Source: Rhizopus arrhizus
Taxonomy: Eukaryota; Mucoromycota; Mucoromycetes; Mucorales; Rhizopodaceae
Assembly: GCA_024220505.1 (NCBI GenBank)
Contig: JAKZZE010000025.1
Location: 744,001 to 808,000 of the forward strand
Reading direction: 5' to 3'
Length of the DNA stretch: 64,000 bases
The translations under genes and the position numbers were made by a program. The notes below the pieces were generated by a model. The model had not been told where the DNA came from, searched no databases, and worked only from the letters and a program-made list of their open reading frames with translations. Shown here piece after piece: positions 45,517-56,546 of this stretch. How positions within the stretch are numbered: the first letter of the stretch is position 1; the number at the start of each line of letters is the position of its first letter.

Positions 45517-46733
45517 TTTTTTGACTGGGTAGGCTGTTGTGTTTGAGGTTGTTGCGGGAGCGGTCTGTTATTTTGCGGACGGTAAGTTTGATTATTAAAG
45601 TTATTTCTGTTTCGTCCTTGATTACTATAATCTTGTCTTCCGTAATTATTATCATTACGTTGGTAACCATTGTTATTATAAGTATTATTATTATAGTCGT
45701 TATTGTTGTAACCGTTATTGTTATTTTGATGTTGATTCTGATAATTATCATTGTAGCGATTACGCCGATTGTAATTTCTAACAGGGCTTTGATACTGCTG
45801 TTGATTACCCAATTCATTTCGGATGGTTTGTTGAATAAGATTGACCAGATCCTGTTGAGGATTAGGTTGACTAGGATATGTTCCATTGTTCCTTTGAACT
45901 TGATGAGGATAATTTTGGGCATGATAATTATTACGAGTGATTTCCAATGTTGATAGTTGATTAGGCCCAGTTACAATTTGAGGGTTAGGCATTACAGTGT
46001 TAACCATTCCGTAAGGATGTAAGTTAGAGATTGGGATTGCTTGAGCAGGCCTTTCGTTTGTATCAATCAACTCTATATTATGATCATTTGATGGGTATCT
46101 CTGATGATAAACACCATCGTCATGATATATGAGAGCGTTGTTTACATTTCTTGGTATGAATGGGTTGTCGACCATTGCGATCTTGCGAGGGCGATTTGCG
46201 TTCCACCATCCTTCTGCATGGTTTAACCAATCTTGAAATGTTCTAGCACTGCTTTGTATACAAAATTGTTTGATATCCCTTAATAAACCTGCGCGAAAGC
46301 GGCTTTCGATTACGGCTTCACTAGTAATGTTGGCCAAATCAGCGGCTTCACGTAATCTTGAAAGGAATATTTGAGGATGTTCTTGATCTCCTTGGATCAT
46401 ATCATTGAATTCCAATTCATAATTCTGAATTAATTCAGGAGTAATATAATGACTCTTCAAATGTTCCATAGCTTCATCGTAAGTCACTTGAGGATGATCC
46501 TTGAGTATAGTTTTTTCAAAGTAGATCTTAGCAGCTCTACGTAATTGAGATTTGAGAATAGCGAGTTTGCGATTGTCACTATGTGTGTTGCTGAGCACAA
46601 GGTAGGAATCCAGTAGCTCTTGAAAATGACGGAAGTCTTCGCCTTCATAGCCATAGAATTCGATTAATTTAGGACGGTATCCTTGGATTTGGTTGCTGTT
46701 TTGCACCAACGCGATAGGTTCTGTTGTTGCCAT
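45513..46733 (-). CDS. Gag of gypsy family B, without zinc knuckle
   Basis: 406 residues. The Gag core covers residues about 20-190 (LIEFYGYEGEDFRHFQELLD, AAKIYFEKTILKDHPQVTYD, HPQIFLSRLREAADLAN, FRAGLLRDIKQFCI). The C-terminal 140 residues are Asn/Gln/Arg/Tyr-rich (NYNRRNRYNDNYQNQHQNNN) and contain no CCHC zinc knuckle; this basic Asn-rich tail may take over RNA binding. The frame stops (TAG) directly after the frameshift heptamer. Confidence 0.92.
   Translation of the reverse strand: MATTEPIALVQNSNQIQGYRPKLIEFYGYEGEDFRHFQELLDSYLVLSNTHSDNRKLAILKSQLRRAAKIYFEKTILKDHPQVTYDEAMEHLKSHYITPELIQNYELEFNDMIQGDQEHPQIFLSRLREAADLANITSEAVIESRFRAGLLRDIKQFCIQSSARTFQDWLNHAEGWWNANRPRKIAMVDNPFIPRNVNNALIYHDDGVYHQRYPSNDHNIELIDTNERPAQAIPISNLHPYGMVNTVMPNPQIVTGPNQLSTLEITRNNYHAQNYPHQVQRNNGTYPSQPNPQQDLVNLIQQTIRNELGNQQQYQSPVRNYNRRNRYNDNYQNQHQNNNNGYNNNDYNNNTYNNNGYQRNDNNYGRQDYSNQGRNRNNFNNQTYRPQNNRPLPQQPQTQQPTQSKN
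45516..45522 (-). promoter_or_regulatory. -1 ribosomal frameshift heptamer A AAA AAC at gag/pol junction
   Basis: On the minus strand the Gag frame reads TCA AAA AAC TAG: a perfect X XXY YYZ slippery heptamer in phase, immediately before the Gag stop. The -1 frame is open from there through the protease and RT. I did not identify a defined downstream pseudoknot. Confidence 0.85.
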
Positions 46734-46870
46734 TGTTGAGAGTAAATGTTTTGATATTGTTGATTCGATTTTGAGTAAGTTCTTTTGATTAGTTTGTTAG
46801 ATTTCTTGATTTGATTTAATTTCTTGATTTAATTCGATTTATTGATTTAATTCGATTTATTGATTAAATT

Positions 46871-46888
46871 CCCTCGTAGTGACCACCA
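46871..46888 (-). promoter_or_regulatory. Primer-binding site of gypsy family B
   Basis: Two bases after the 5' LTR the minus strand reads TGGTGGTCACTACGAGGG, complementary to a tRNA ending in CCA. The same 18-mer is kept in the truncated relative at 35733-35750. The priming tRNA is not identified. Confidence 0.75.
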
Positions 46889-46890
46889 AA

Positions 46891-47421
46891 TGTAATTTTT
46901 TGTTGCTTCAATGGCTTGTAAGAGTTAACGGTTTTGAAATAGAGTAAAGTTGACGAAAGTGAATAAAAAAAAATAAGAGTTGGGTAAAGTATTGGTATTA
47001 AATTCGTTTGTAAGTGACCACCAGATCTTGTTAAGTAGATCAAACTTGCTTGTAATAAGGTAACTTGATAAGAGTTTTAAGAATGTTTACAATGAAGATA
47101 ATTGACTTCAAGGGACTTGTCTTGCTTGTATTTTAAGAGTATTATACCAAAAGATTCAGGGATAAAGATACTTGATTTATTGGATAAAATATATTTAAGA
47201 TAAGTAAAGTTAAAATATATATGTCAAGAGAAGTGAAGTAAAATAAAAATAAAAACTTGTCTATTTTATAGACAAAGAAAAATAAAGTTTCATTTTGATA
47301 TAAGGTTTGATTTCAATATAAGGTTTGATTTTGAAATAAAGTTCAAAAAAAGAATAAGGTTCAAAATTAAAAATCACAAACCGCAGCCATTGCTGGTGTT
47401 TATGTTGTAATCTTCGTTACA
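46891..47421 (-). repeat. 5' LTR of gypsy family B
   Basis: 531 bp, TGTAACGAAG...AAAAAATTACA on the minus strand; terminal TGTAA/TTACA inverted ends. Identical by eye to the 3' LTR apart from the tandem-repeat length. Confidence 0.94.
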
Positions 47422-47652
47422 TCACCACCGCAGCAAATGTAAAATAGTATAAATAGACATTATCTTTATTAAATAAAATCAATCAATCTTTTACTACTTA
47501 ATAAGTTCTCGGTACCTTTGTTAATTACTATAAAAAGACTATTCGTGATCAAACACGACACAGTGTGTTACATTGTAAAAAGACTATTGGTGATCAATTA
47601 CGACACAAGAACAACCACGACAATTAAACAAAAAAATGTGCAGATCAATTAC

Positions 47653-47735
47653 TGAAGGGAGTGGGATTCGAACCCACGCCTCCGAAGAGAACACGACCTT
47701 AACGTGTCGCCTTAGACCAACTCGGCCATCCCTCC
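47653..47735 (-). tRNA. tRNA-Leu (anticodon AAG)
   Basis: 83 nt without intron. Acceptor GGAGGGA pairs with TCCCTTC plus discriminator A. The D arm GGCCGAGTTGGTCTAAGGC, anticodon stem ACACG/CGTGT with loop TTAAGGT (anticodon AAG), long variable arm with a TTCG loop, and T arm GTGGGTTCGAATCCCAC are all well formed. The class II long variable arm and the A discriminator agree with leucine. Confidence 0.95.
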
Positions 47736-49497
47736 ACTTTCTTTTGCCAGTACCCGGAAATGTGAGATAATAAACTCGATTTGTGTGGCACACTGCAAAT
47801 AATTGGTGATTTTCAATGTTATCAGTCATTGACAGTCACTGCTAACATCAAAATTTCAACGTTCTAAATAACTTTGATTAAACGAAAAAAATTAAAATGC
47901 TCTGTATTGCACCTTTTTGAATTTTAAAAAAAGATTTAGATGCGAAAAAAATAAAGAAATTTAACAATTTTATTATTTTTTTTGTGGTGTAAGTATTCAT
48001 AGAGTTATTCATGTTTTAAAAAAGTGTCTTTTTTTTTCAAATAATCTCTTTTGGAAAGCCTGTTCTCCTCTATCGTTGAAAGACCGATATTTTCTTTTTT
48101 TTTATTTTTGAGGGCAAAATGCGGAAATCAAAAGCACATTGTGATTATTTTGATCAAAAGAATACATATTAGGAAGGCAGTCTGTGATCTTTAGCTTAAT
48201 TCATTTGAAGCGTGTAACAGAACGTAACAAAATAGTTGCGTTTGGGAAAAAAAAGAAGCTGAAGAATTAAAAGTAAAAAAAAAAAGACAAAGTTAAAAAA
48301 AAAAAGACCTAGTGAAAAAAAAAAAAAAAAAAAGAGCATAGCAATAAAATGTTACTTATTCAAATGAAAACAATAACCTAACAGTAAACATGTTTTATAA
48401 AAATACAAATGCTTTTACAATGTAACAAAAGAATATGTGTATATTCTAAAAAGAATAAAAAAAAAAGAAGCTTTGTTAACATCTTGTTACAAGGCAATTA
48501 TAATTAATAGATACAAGCATAATTTTTTTGTTTTTCAAGTAAATAGATTGCTTTATTATTTTTTTTATGACAAATAATATAAAAGAATATATGTTTTAAG
48601 CTTATATTGGTTCATTACTTACTTTATGTTTGCACATGGGTGTAATTTGCAATTAGCCATTAGCCATTAGCCATTAGCCATTAGAGATGTTAACATTGCC
48701 CACTTTCTTTATCAAAAAGAACTTTTCAGCAACAAGCAACAATATAAGTTTGATATTCTTATAGTTTTATCGTGTTAAAACGAACAACTTTGCTCATGTG
48801 GCTCATGTTCGTCATCCGAATGTGACCCATTAGGAATTCCTAATGTAAAAAAAAAAAAAAAAACTGACATTAGACTTGGTTGTTATTATTATTTTTATAA
48901 GCTTACATTTGACCAGTGCTTGAGCTTTCCCTTTTTTTTTGTTTTGTGCCTTTGGCATCTAGAGTATTCCATGAAACAAAACAAGGGAGAAAAAAAAAAA
49001 GATATTGTTTTACTGCTATAATTTGTTAAGATACCGACTTTTTTTTTTATTTCAAGTAAAAAATAAAATAAAATAATACCCTTCATGCTAAACATATTGC
49101 ATTCAAGTAATAAAACTTACTCAAGCAATGTATCAGTTACCTTTTGGGATACCATTAAATGTAAACTATATGAAAAGCAACAGTTTTTGATTTCTAATAT
49201 GGATAGACATTGAATATGTGTAACGTTGGTAAAATAAGGCTACAAAAAACGCACTTCTGTTTTTTTTTTTTTTCTTTTTTTTTCTTCTCTTTTTTATAAA
49301 AGGTAAGTTCTTAATATTACATATATATTCTATTCCTATTCTAATGGTACTTGTACTTTAGTAAAATCGTATTTGTTGCTTTCTTTCTATTTGAAATGGT
49401 CTTTATAAAGTCTTTTCCCAGGATTATCATTGCTTCTTCTTTTACTTGTTGGTATAAGCTTGGCTGGTGTCTTTTTTTCTTTTCTTTTTTTTTAATG

Positions 49498-49690
49498 GTC
49501 TATGAAAGCAAGGTACTATTACTTTTACTACATACACTCAATAACTAATAATTATTATAGATGCCTGATGCTATTTTAGTCGTTTGTATACGCTTAGCTA
49601 GTTTCCTTCCCATGGTCTATCTAAAGAAAGGTACTATTACTTTTACTACATATACACGATAGCTAATAATTGTCATAGACGAATGCTGCT
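49498..49690 (+). repeat. Internal ~120-bp repeats of the CACTA-like element
   Basis: The unit AAGGTACTATTACTTTTACTACAT...GATAGCTAATAATTATTATAGATG occurs twice here and about three times in copy 2 (about 52175-52470). The inverted copy 3 has it split by a Tc1 element (57920-57955 and 59587-59730). Confidence 0.7.
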
Positions 49691-50047
49691 CTGTTTTGGC
49701 CTCTTCTATCTCTTTTCTGTCTTTGCTTTGGTTCTTAAGTACTGATGTCTTTTCTTTTGATTTGAGTGTCCAAGTCCTTGAATCCTTTGAATCCTTACGT
49801 CTTTGAATCCTTGGGCTCGGCTTTTTTTTTTCTTTTTTTTTTTTTTTTGAAAAATTTTAAAGTTCCACAAGGTTAATTGATGTATTTTTAGATTAGATGC
49901 TGCTATTCTGGTGACATTAGGTAAGTCAAATACACTTTTAAAACGCTACAAGCAAAGAAATACTATGTATTGTTATTATTATTTTATTTAAATAAAAAAA
50001 AAGCTATTTTTTATAAACAAAATCCCTATTTTTTGTGTATATAAAGC

Positions 50048-50235
50048 AATATGAATGGTCAATAAAGAAGTATATAAGCTATATAAGTGGTCAATAAAGA
50101 AGTATATAAGCTATATAAGTGGTTCATAAAGAAATATATAAGGCAATATGAGTGGTCAATAAAGAAGTATATAAGGCAATAGGAGTGTTCGATGAAGAAG
50201 TATATAAGGCAATATGAGCGGTCGATAAAAGAACA
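50048..50235 (+). repeat. Subterminal tandem repeats, right end of copy 1
   Basis: About six units of roughly 34 bp built on GGTCAATAAAGAAGTATATA followed by GCAATATGAGT or CTATATAAGT. Copy 2 (52840-52925) and copy 3 (57470-57560, inverted) have two to four units. Subterminal repeat arrays are where CACTA transposases bind. Confidence 0.78.
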
Positions 50236-50503
50236 AAAAGACATATAAAGTAATGTTTTAAAACGTATCATTCGTTGCCCAAACGTTGACTATCATTGAT
50301 TGAAACGTAAAAAATGCTTCAGTAAAAGAACACTAAATGACCTCCTCTTGCTTGCGTAAAAGTTATTTAACGATTACTGCTCTGCCTCGAAAATCGTTTA
50401 AAACAGCAATAAAATTCCGCGGATTTGCGTTAAACTTCGCGTAGTTGCGCTCATTTATGTTAAAAAACTACGTTTAATATCTCCAATTATTTGCAGTGGC
50501 AAC

Positions 50504-51542
50504 ACTGCAAATAATGTTGCACCTTTGACGTAGAATTCTGATATCGGTGACAGTCATAGGTCCACAGATTTTAAAGTTTTTTTTTAAAAAAACATTATAT
50601 CTTGCTGTATTGGTCATTTTCGAAATATGAAAAAAGATTTAGATGCGAAAAAAATAAAGAAATTAAGTAATGTTATTTTTTTCATTGTAAGGTAAATATT
50701 CATAAAGTTATTCACGTTTTAAAAAAATGACTTTTTTTTTTACAGATGATCTTTTTTTGGAAAGCTTGTTCTCCTCTATCGTTGAAAGACCGATATCTTC
50801 TTTTTTTTATTTTTGAGGGCAAAATGCGGAAAACAAAAACACATTGTGATTATTTTGATCAGAAGAATACATATTAGGAAGGCAGTCTGTGCTTTTTAGC
50901 TTAGCTCATTAGAAACGTGTAACAGAATGTAACAAAATAGTTGCGTTTGGGAAAAAAAAAGAAGCTGAAAAATTAAAAGTAAAAAAAAAAAGACAAAGTT
51001 AAAAAAAAAAAAGACCTAGTAAGAAAAAAAAAAAAAAAAAAAAAGAGCATAGCAATAAAAGGTTCCTTATTCAAATAAAAACAATAACCTAACAGTAAAC
51101 ATGTTTTATAAAAATACAAATGCTTTTACATTGTAACAAAAGATTATGTGTATATTCTAAAAAGAATAAAAAAAAAGAGGCTTTGTTAACATCTTGTTAC
51201 AAGGCAGTTATAATTAATAGATACATGCACAGTTTTTTTTTGTTTTTCAAGTAAATAAAGTGCTTTATTATTTTTTTTATGACAAATAATATAAAAGAAT
51301 ATATGTTTTTAAGCTTATACTAGTTCATTACTTACTTTATGTTTGCACATGGGTGTAATTTGCCATTAGCCATTAGCCATTAGAGATGTTAACATTGCCA
51401 ACTTCCTTTACCAAAAAGGGCTTTTCAACAACAAGCAACAATATAAGTTTGATATTCTTATAGTTTTATCGTGTTGGAAAGAACAACTTTGCTCATGAGG
51501 TTCATGTTCGTCATCCGAATGTGTCCCATTAGGAATTCCTAA

Positions 51543-51586
<44 letters not shown>

Positions 51587-53261
51587 CCGACATTAGACTT
51601 GGTTGTTATTATTTTTTTTTATAAACTTACATATGATCAATGCTTGAGCATTCTATTTTATCTTTTGTACCTTTGACATTTAGTGTATTCCATGAAACAA
51701 AACAAGGGAGAAAAAAAAAAAAAAAAAAGAAAAGAAAAAATAATATCCTCCACGTTAAAGATATTGCACGTAAGTAATAAAACTTACTCAAGCAATGTAT
51801 AAGTTATCTTTTGGGATACCATTAAATACAGACTACATGAAAAGCAACTGTTTTTGTTTTCTAATATGGATAGACAGTGAATAAGTGTAACATTGGTAAA
51901 ATAAGGCTACAAAAAAGCACTTCTCTTTTTTTTTTTTTCTTTTTTTTTTCTTCTCTTTTTTATAAAAGGTAAGTTCTTAATATTATATAAATTGTATTCC
52001 TGTTCTAACGGTACTTGTACTTTAGTAATATTGTATTGATTTCTTTCTTTATAGTCTAAATGGCCTTTATAAAGTCTTTTTCCCAGGATTATTATTGCTT
52101 CTTCTTTTACTTGTTGGTATAGGCTTGACTGGTATCTTTTTTTCTTTTCTTTTTTTTTCATGGTCCATCTAAAGCAAGGTACTATTACTTTTATTACATA
52201 TCCATCATAGCTAATAATTATTATAGATGCCTGCTGCTTTTTTTACTTGTGAGTATACGCTTAGCTAGTTTTTTTCTCTTAGCCCATCTAAAGGTACTAT
52301 TACTTTTATTACATATCCATCATAGCTAATAATTATTATAGATACGTACTGCTTCCTTTTTTTTACTTATTGGTAAAAGCTCAGCAAGTTTTCTTCCCCT
52401 TGTCTATCTAAAGAAAGGTACTATTGCTTTTACGATACATACACGATAGCTAATAATCATTATAGATGAGTGCTGCTCTACTTTGGCCTCTTTCTGTTTC
52501 TATCATGGTTTTTACTTTAGTTCTTAAGTACTGATGTATTTCCTTCTTTTGCTTTAATTACCCAAGTCCTTGAATCCTTGAATCCTTGAATCCTTGTGTC
52601 TCTGAATCCTTGAGCTTGGCTTTTTTTTTTTTTCTTTTTGAGTTCCACGAGATTAATTGATGTATTTTTAGATTAGATGCTGCTATTCTGGTGACATTAG
52701 GTAAGTCAAGTACACAGTTAAAACGCTACAAGCAAAGAAATACTATGTATTATTATTATTTTATTTAAATAAAAAAAAGTATTTTTTATAAACAAAATCC
52801 CTATTTTTTTGTATATATAAAGCAATATTTATTTCAATATGAATGGTCGGTAAAGAAGTATATAAAGCAATATGAGTGGTTCATAAAGAAGTATATAAGG
52901 CAATATGAATGGTTTATAAAGAGTAAAAAGACAAATAAAGTAATAATTTAAAAAGTATCATTGGTTGCCAAATTATTTATAACGTAGAATAGACTATGTA
53001 AAGCAGCTAACAAGAGAGACGCCTTCGCAGAACGACAATTGGGTCTGTATAAATCTACTTAGAGCTATGGATCATCATTTTCGTTAATATCGGCACCATA
53101 CAGAGACGCAGAATATATTGACAGACATTTAGGTCCTTAAAGGGTGCCGATATTGACGTCGGCATAAATACCCATTCAATCACAGCTTTTGGCATCGTTA
53201 AACAGAAAAGCATATTGCTAAAAATTAACAGTGTGCAGAGTTTGCACGATTATTTGCAGTG
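50504..53261 (+). mobile_element. CACTA/EnSpm-like non-autonomous DNA transposon, copy 2
   Basis: 2758 bp with the same 13-bp ends and duplications CAA (50501-50503, 53262-53264). It runs parallel to copy 1 throughout (for example AAAAAAGATTTAGATGCGAA near the left end, GAATCCTTGAATCCTTG near 52575), with many small differences and homopolymer length changes such as an A37 run at 51546-51582. It starts 4 bp after copy 1 ends, giving a head-to-tail pair. Confidence 0.78.
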
Positions 53262-54586
53262 CAAACACTGCACCCAATCACCGTTATCCAAGTTGATAAA
53301 GTTGATCTTTTTTGATAGTGGTAATTCTATTAAATGAGTGAGAACTCGGATTTAAATGTTAGAAAGCTGATTTTTATATCAGAAGAAAGCTTGAAAAAAA
53401 TAGATTGTAAATCTATAAAAATAATCAAAAGTATATAATATATTTGTTGAATAAAAAGACATTGTATTTTTTAAAAAAATAAATAATTTTCTGTTGTGCT
53501 ACATGATGCCATACAAGATTACAAATTGGGAAGACTATGCTTTTTCAACTTCAGTGCAATATTTTTTAACTTCAACAAAGATCGAAAACACAGTTCTATT
53601 GGCCTACAAGCTCGGAAATCCAAGTGATTGAGTCGTGGCGTTTTCTTTTCAAGCATTCTTCGGCTCTCATGTCGTATTTTACAAAAAAAAAACTTTGTTT
53701 AATACAAAAGGAGATTTATTTTGGTTACTAATGAACAAAAGAAAAAAAAAAAAAAAAGAAGAAAGAGTGAAGAGGCACATATGAATAAGAGGGATGAAAC
53801 TCTTATATAAGTGCATAATATCGCTATAATAATAAGTATAAAAGTATGTGTTTATAAATTGGAACAAAAAAAAAAAGAATGTGAATATGGTAGAAAATTT
53901 AAAAGATTGAATAAAATATATAAAAAAAGAAGGATTCTTTTGGCTCTAAAGAAGTTAAACTTGTTTTAAAGCTGAAAAAGATATGTTTTAAATAGTAAGA
54001 TCACGGCATAAAAAGACAGAGTATTTTTGATAATCATTTTTATTTTTTGAGAGTAAAGAAAAAAAAGGCGGCAACGGAATGAATGTCTATTATGCTACAC
54101 GTCTTGAGATTTCTATGAAAAGGTTAAAAACAAAAGAAAAAGTATATTGTTACTAAGTACTTTTGAAAAAAAAAAAAAAAAAAATACATTCCCAGCATTG
54201 ACATTACAAAAGGAATCTCCATTCAATGTATTGTTTAAACTTGAATAAAAAAAACGAGTGTTTTAAATTTGGGCTTTAAAAAAAAGTACTTTAGAAATTT
54301 TTTCATTAAAAAAAAATAAAAGTGGACCAAATATGACGAAGGTGGAAAGCATCAAACAGAAATCTAAAATAAGATTCAAAGACCACAATACAAACGGCAA
54401 ACTGATTTTATCTGTAACCAAATCTAGAATGAAACAAAGGTAAAAAAAAAATTTAAATTTAAAGATCTAAACACCGCTTTCATTTTTTTTTTTGTTTTAT
54501 TTATTTCACAAGTTTTTTTTTTTTAAAACAGCAAGTTGATTTCATCCAACTCTATTTCACCACCAAAAGCCCAAGCCATACTCTCT
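53262..54586. other. Intergenic, 1.3 kb
   Basis: Between the second CACTA-like copy and the coiled-coil gene. AT-rich with A16-A21 runs (53744, 54165); no coding or RNA gene recognised. The 3' end of the coiled-coil gene transcript lies at its right side. Confidence 0.45.
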
Positions 54587-55881
54587 TCAGTTATATTTTC
54601 TTTTTTCAGTTATATTTTCTTTTTTGATGAAGTCAGGAACAGGCAACGAGCATTTTCTTTGTATACGAGGAAGAAATTGGATGCTGCTATTTCCAGTTCT
54701 TTGCCTCTTTGCCTTGTCACTTGCTATCTGATCATCCAACAGCTTAAAAAATTCGGTACACTGAATATTGGATAATTAGTTGATTGCGCTTAAAAAGATA
54801 TTAATTAAACTTACAGCAGGTGATCTGTACTTTGGTACGCGAACTTCAAAATAATCAACTGTTTTCTTGCACAAGACAGACATACGTTCCTTTTCAGTAA
54901 AAGGAGCCATTCTATCTGGATTTTGCTCCAGAAGAATTTCCTCCACCTTATCGATTGTTTCATTGTTGTACATGTCTTCTTCTTCAGACATGTATTGCTG
55001 TTGAAGCAAATACTCACAGTTTGGATAGCTTTCGTAAACGCCTTGATCCTTGTACTGCTCGTATATAGCCTTACGAGCTCTTGTTTTCTAAAAAACAAAG
55101 TTAGTTATGCGATTACAATATTTTATGTGGCACTTACAGCGCTTCTACGGGTGACTTTTGCTGCTTTTCGTTTTCTTATAAATTCTTCAACTGGATCTTC
55201 CTCTTCACCTGTGGATATTCCCGCCTTCTTTGTATAATATTGGCGCTCGAGGTACTTGCGCAAATCGCGGTTGTTGGTATTTTTATATGAATAATGGCTA
55301 TTCACATAATCCTGCAGCAATTTAAATACTCTTTGATTTTCAGCAGACTTCAGAGGCTTTTCAAGAACATATTGAGATGATGGCGGCAGGTTGTTGTAGT
55401 GATTTCTCACAGCATCCTATATTTCAGAGAAAAGCGATTAGTATATTTGTTTAAAATTGAATTTTAATGTTCTTACTTTGACAGCAGTAGCAATCGGCTT
55501 TGCGCCTTTGCCTGATTCTGCTTCAAGCTCATCGTATGCTTCTTTGAGCTTGCTGTATGCTACTTGCAAGGCCTGCTTTTCCTCTTGCTCTTTTCGAAGC
55601 ATCTCCTTCAAACCATCATTTTCTTTTCTTAGCTCCATATAAATGGAAAAAGAAAGAGATACTTCATCAGTCTCCATGTCTTCGGCTTGGCGCATTCGCT
55701 TCTGAACATGGGTCATGGGAGGAAAACCAGGCCTAGGATAGGCAAAGCTATCTGGAATGGCATCGCTTGAAGCAAGCTCAGGAACAACAGCACGAGAAGG
55801 AACAGCGATTGGTTGCCCAACAGAGTTAGAGCCACGAGCATTGGCAGGAGCAGGGTTGAATTGAATACCACGATCAGACAT
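54587..55881 (-). CDS. Coiled-coil protein of unknown function
   Basis: Four exons, all phase 0: 55881-55477, 55416-55138, 55087-54815 and 54760-54587; 1131 nt, 376 residues. The N-terminus is disordered and Pro/Ala-rich (MSDRGIQFNPAPANARGSNS). A strongly predicted coiled coil covers residues about 80-130 (ELRKENDGLKEMLRKEQEEK). A basic region follows (EEFIRKRKAAKVTRRS, KTRARKAIYEQY), then an acidic stretch (SEEEDMYNNETIDKVEEI) and a C-terminal basic segment with KAKRQRTG that could be a nuclear localisation signal. The last exon contains a perfect 20-bp direct repeat at the stop. A coiled coil plus basic segments suggests a nuclear or DNA-associated protein, but I do not recognise the family. 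Confidence 0.78.
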
Positions 55882-56040
55882 ATTGTTATAAGAGTAATTT
55901 GAAATAAAGACAAGTGAGCTTGGCATCAAAATTGAATCTTTCTTAAATATCATCGAGTTTACAATGAAACTCAGTCTTAGTATAGCAAAAAAAAAAATAT
56001 AAAAAGATTTCCTTTTCGAAATTTTGTTCCTTTTTTTTTC

Positions 56041-56090
56041 TTTCTGTTCAGCAATTTCCTTTTTCAACATCGCTCCGGTTATCGCAAGGT

Positions 56091-56124
<34 letters not shown>

Positions 56125-56546
56125 AAAGAAAAAGAAAAAAAGAAAACTTTAGTTCTAACATGCTGTAGTAGACATTCATACATGTATTCATGGCTGCTGT
56201 AGTTACTTTGGTTCTTTGCATATCTGCTCAAAAGGTAAATACATTCATATCTTTCAGTAATCTTTATTAAAAGTAAAATTAGCTTCCTTTAGTTCGTGGC
56301 TGAAGCTTTATGGATGTCTTGGCATCCTGTTTTGTTAGTAAAAGAGCTTTAAGGTAAATAAATCAAGTACATCATGGTTTACTTTTATTAATATTTTATT
56401 TTACACAACTTTAGATGCTTTGGCTTCTGTTGCTCCCTGTTGTCTATAACCTGTTATAGCTTTGGATTTTTTTTTACTACTGGCGCGCTTTTCTTTATGG
56501 GCTTTATTTACTACGCTCTTTTGTTTGCTGCTTCTATGGTCAAGGT
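56041..56546 (+). other. Possible short multi-exon transcript
   Basis: Four consecutive AAG/GTAA-type donors (56089, 56234, 56352, 56544) alternate with pyrimidine-rich TAG acceptors (56293, 56414), giving candidate exons of about 45-70 nt. One join would encode only about 34 residues. It could be a spliced non-coding RNA, the 5' part of a lost gene, or chance. Confidence 0.25.

Larger units (their letters stand above)
39422..47421 (-). mobile_element. Complete Ty3/gypsy retrotransposon, family B
   Basis: An 8.0-kb minus-strand element with LTRs at 46891-47421 (5') and 39422-39988 (3'). They appear identical apart from copy number of a short internal tandem repeat, so insertion is very recent. 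The target duplication is TCAC (39418-39421 and 47422-47425). Order on the minus strand: primer-binding site, Gag, -1 frameshift site, protease-RT-RNase H, integrase, A38 tract, extra 268-aa ORF. There is no chromodomain, unlike the element at 29248. Confidence 0.95.
47791..50499 (+). mobile_element. CACTA/EnSpm-like non-autonomous DNA transposon, copy 1
   Basis: 2709 bp from CACTGCAAATAAT to ATTATTTGCAGTG, with 3-bp duplications GCA (47788-47790, 50500-50502). No coding frame of interest. It contains long A/T tracts, an ATTAGCC octamer array (48652-48683), about 120-bp internal repeats and tandem subterminal repeats at the right end. A 3-bp target duplication, CACTG start and subterminal repeats fit the CACTA superfamily; the missing transposase makes it dependent on another element. 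The left end lies 55 bp upstream of the tRNA-Leu gene. Confidence 0.78.

Noticed and set aside
45537..45953. 138-codon Ile/Val-rich plus-strand frame that looks membrane-spanning
   Set aside because: Reverse-complement shadow of the Asn-rich Gag tail (AAT/AAC read backwards gives ATT/GTT).
47439..47607. Solo LTR near the tRNA (two minus-strand TGTCGTRWTTGATCA-like starts)
   Set aside because: Only the first 15 bases resemble the chromovirus LTR; no second end and no duplication found.
48652..48683. CRISPR-like short repeats (TTAGCCAT units)
   Set aside because: Simple head-to-tail microsatellite without spacers, inside a transposon of a eukaryotic genome.
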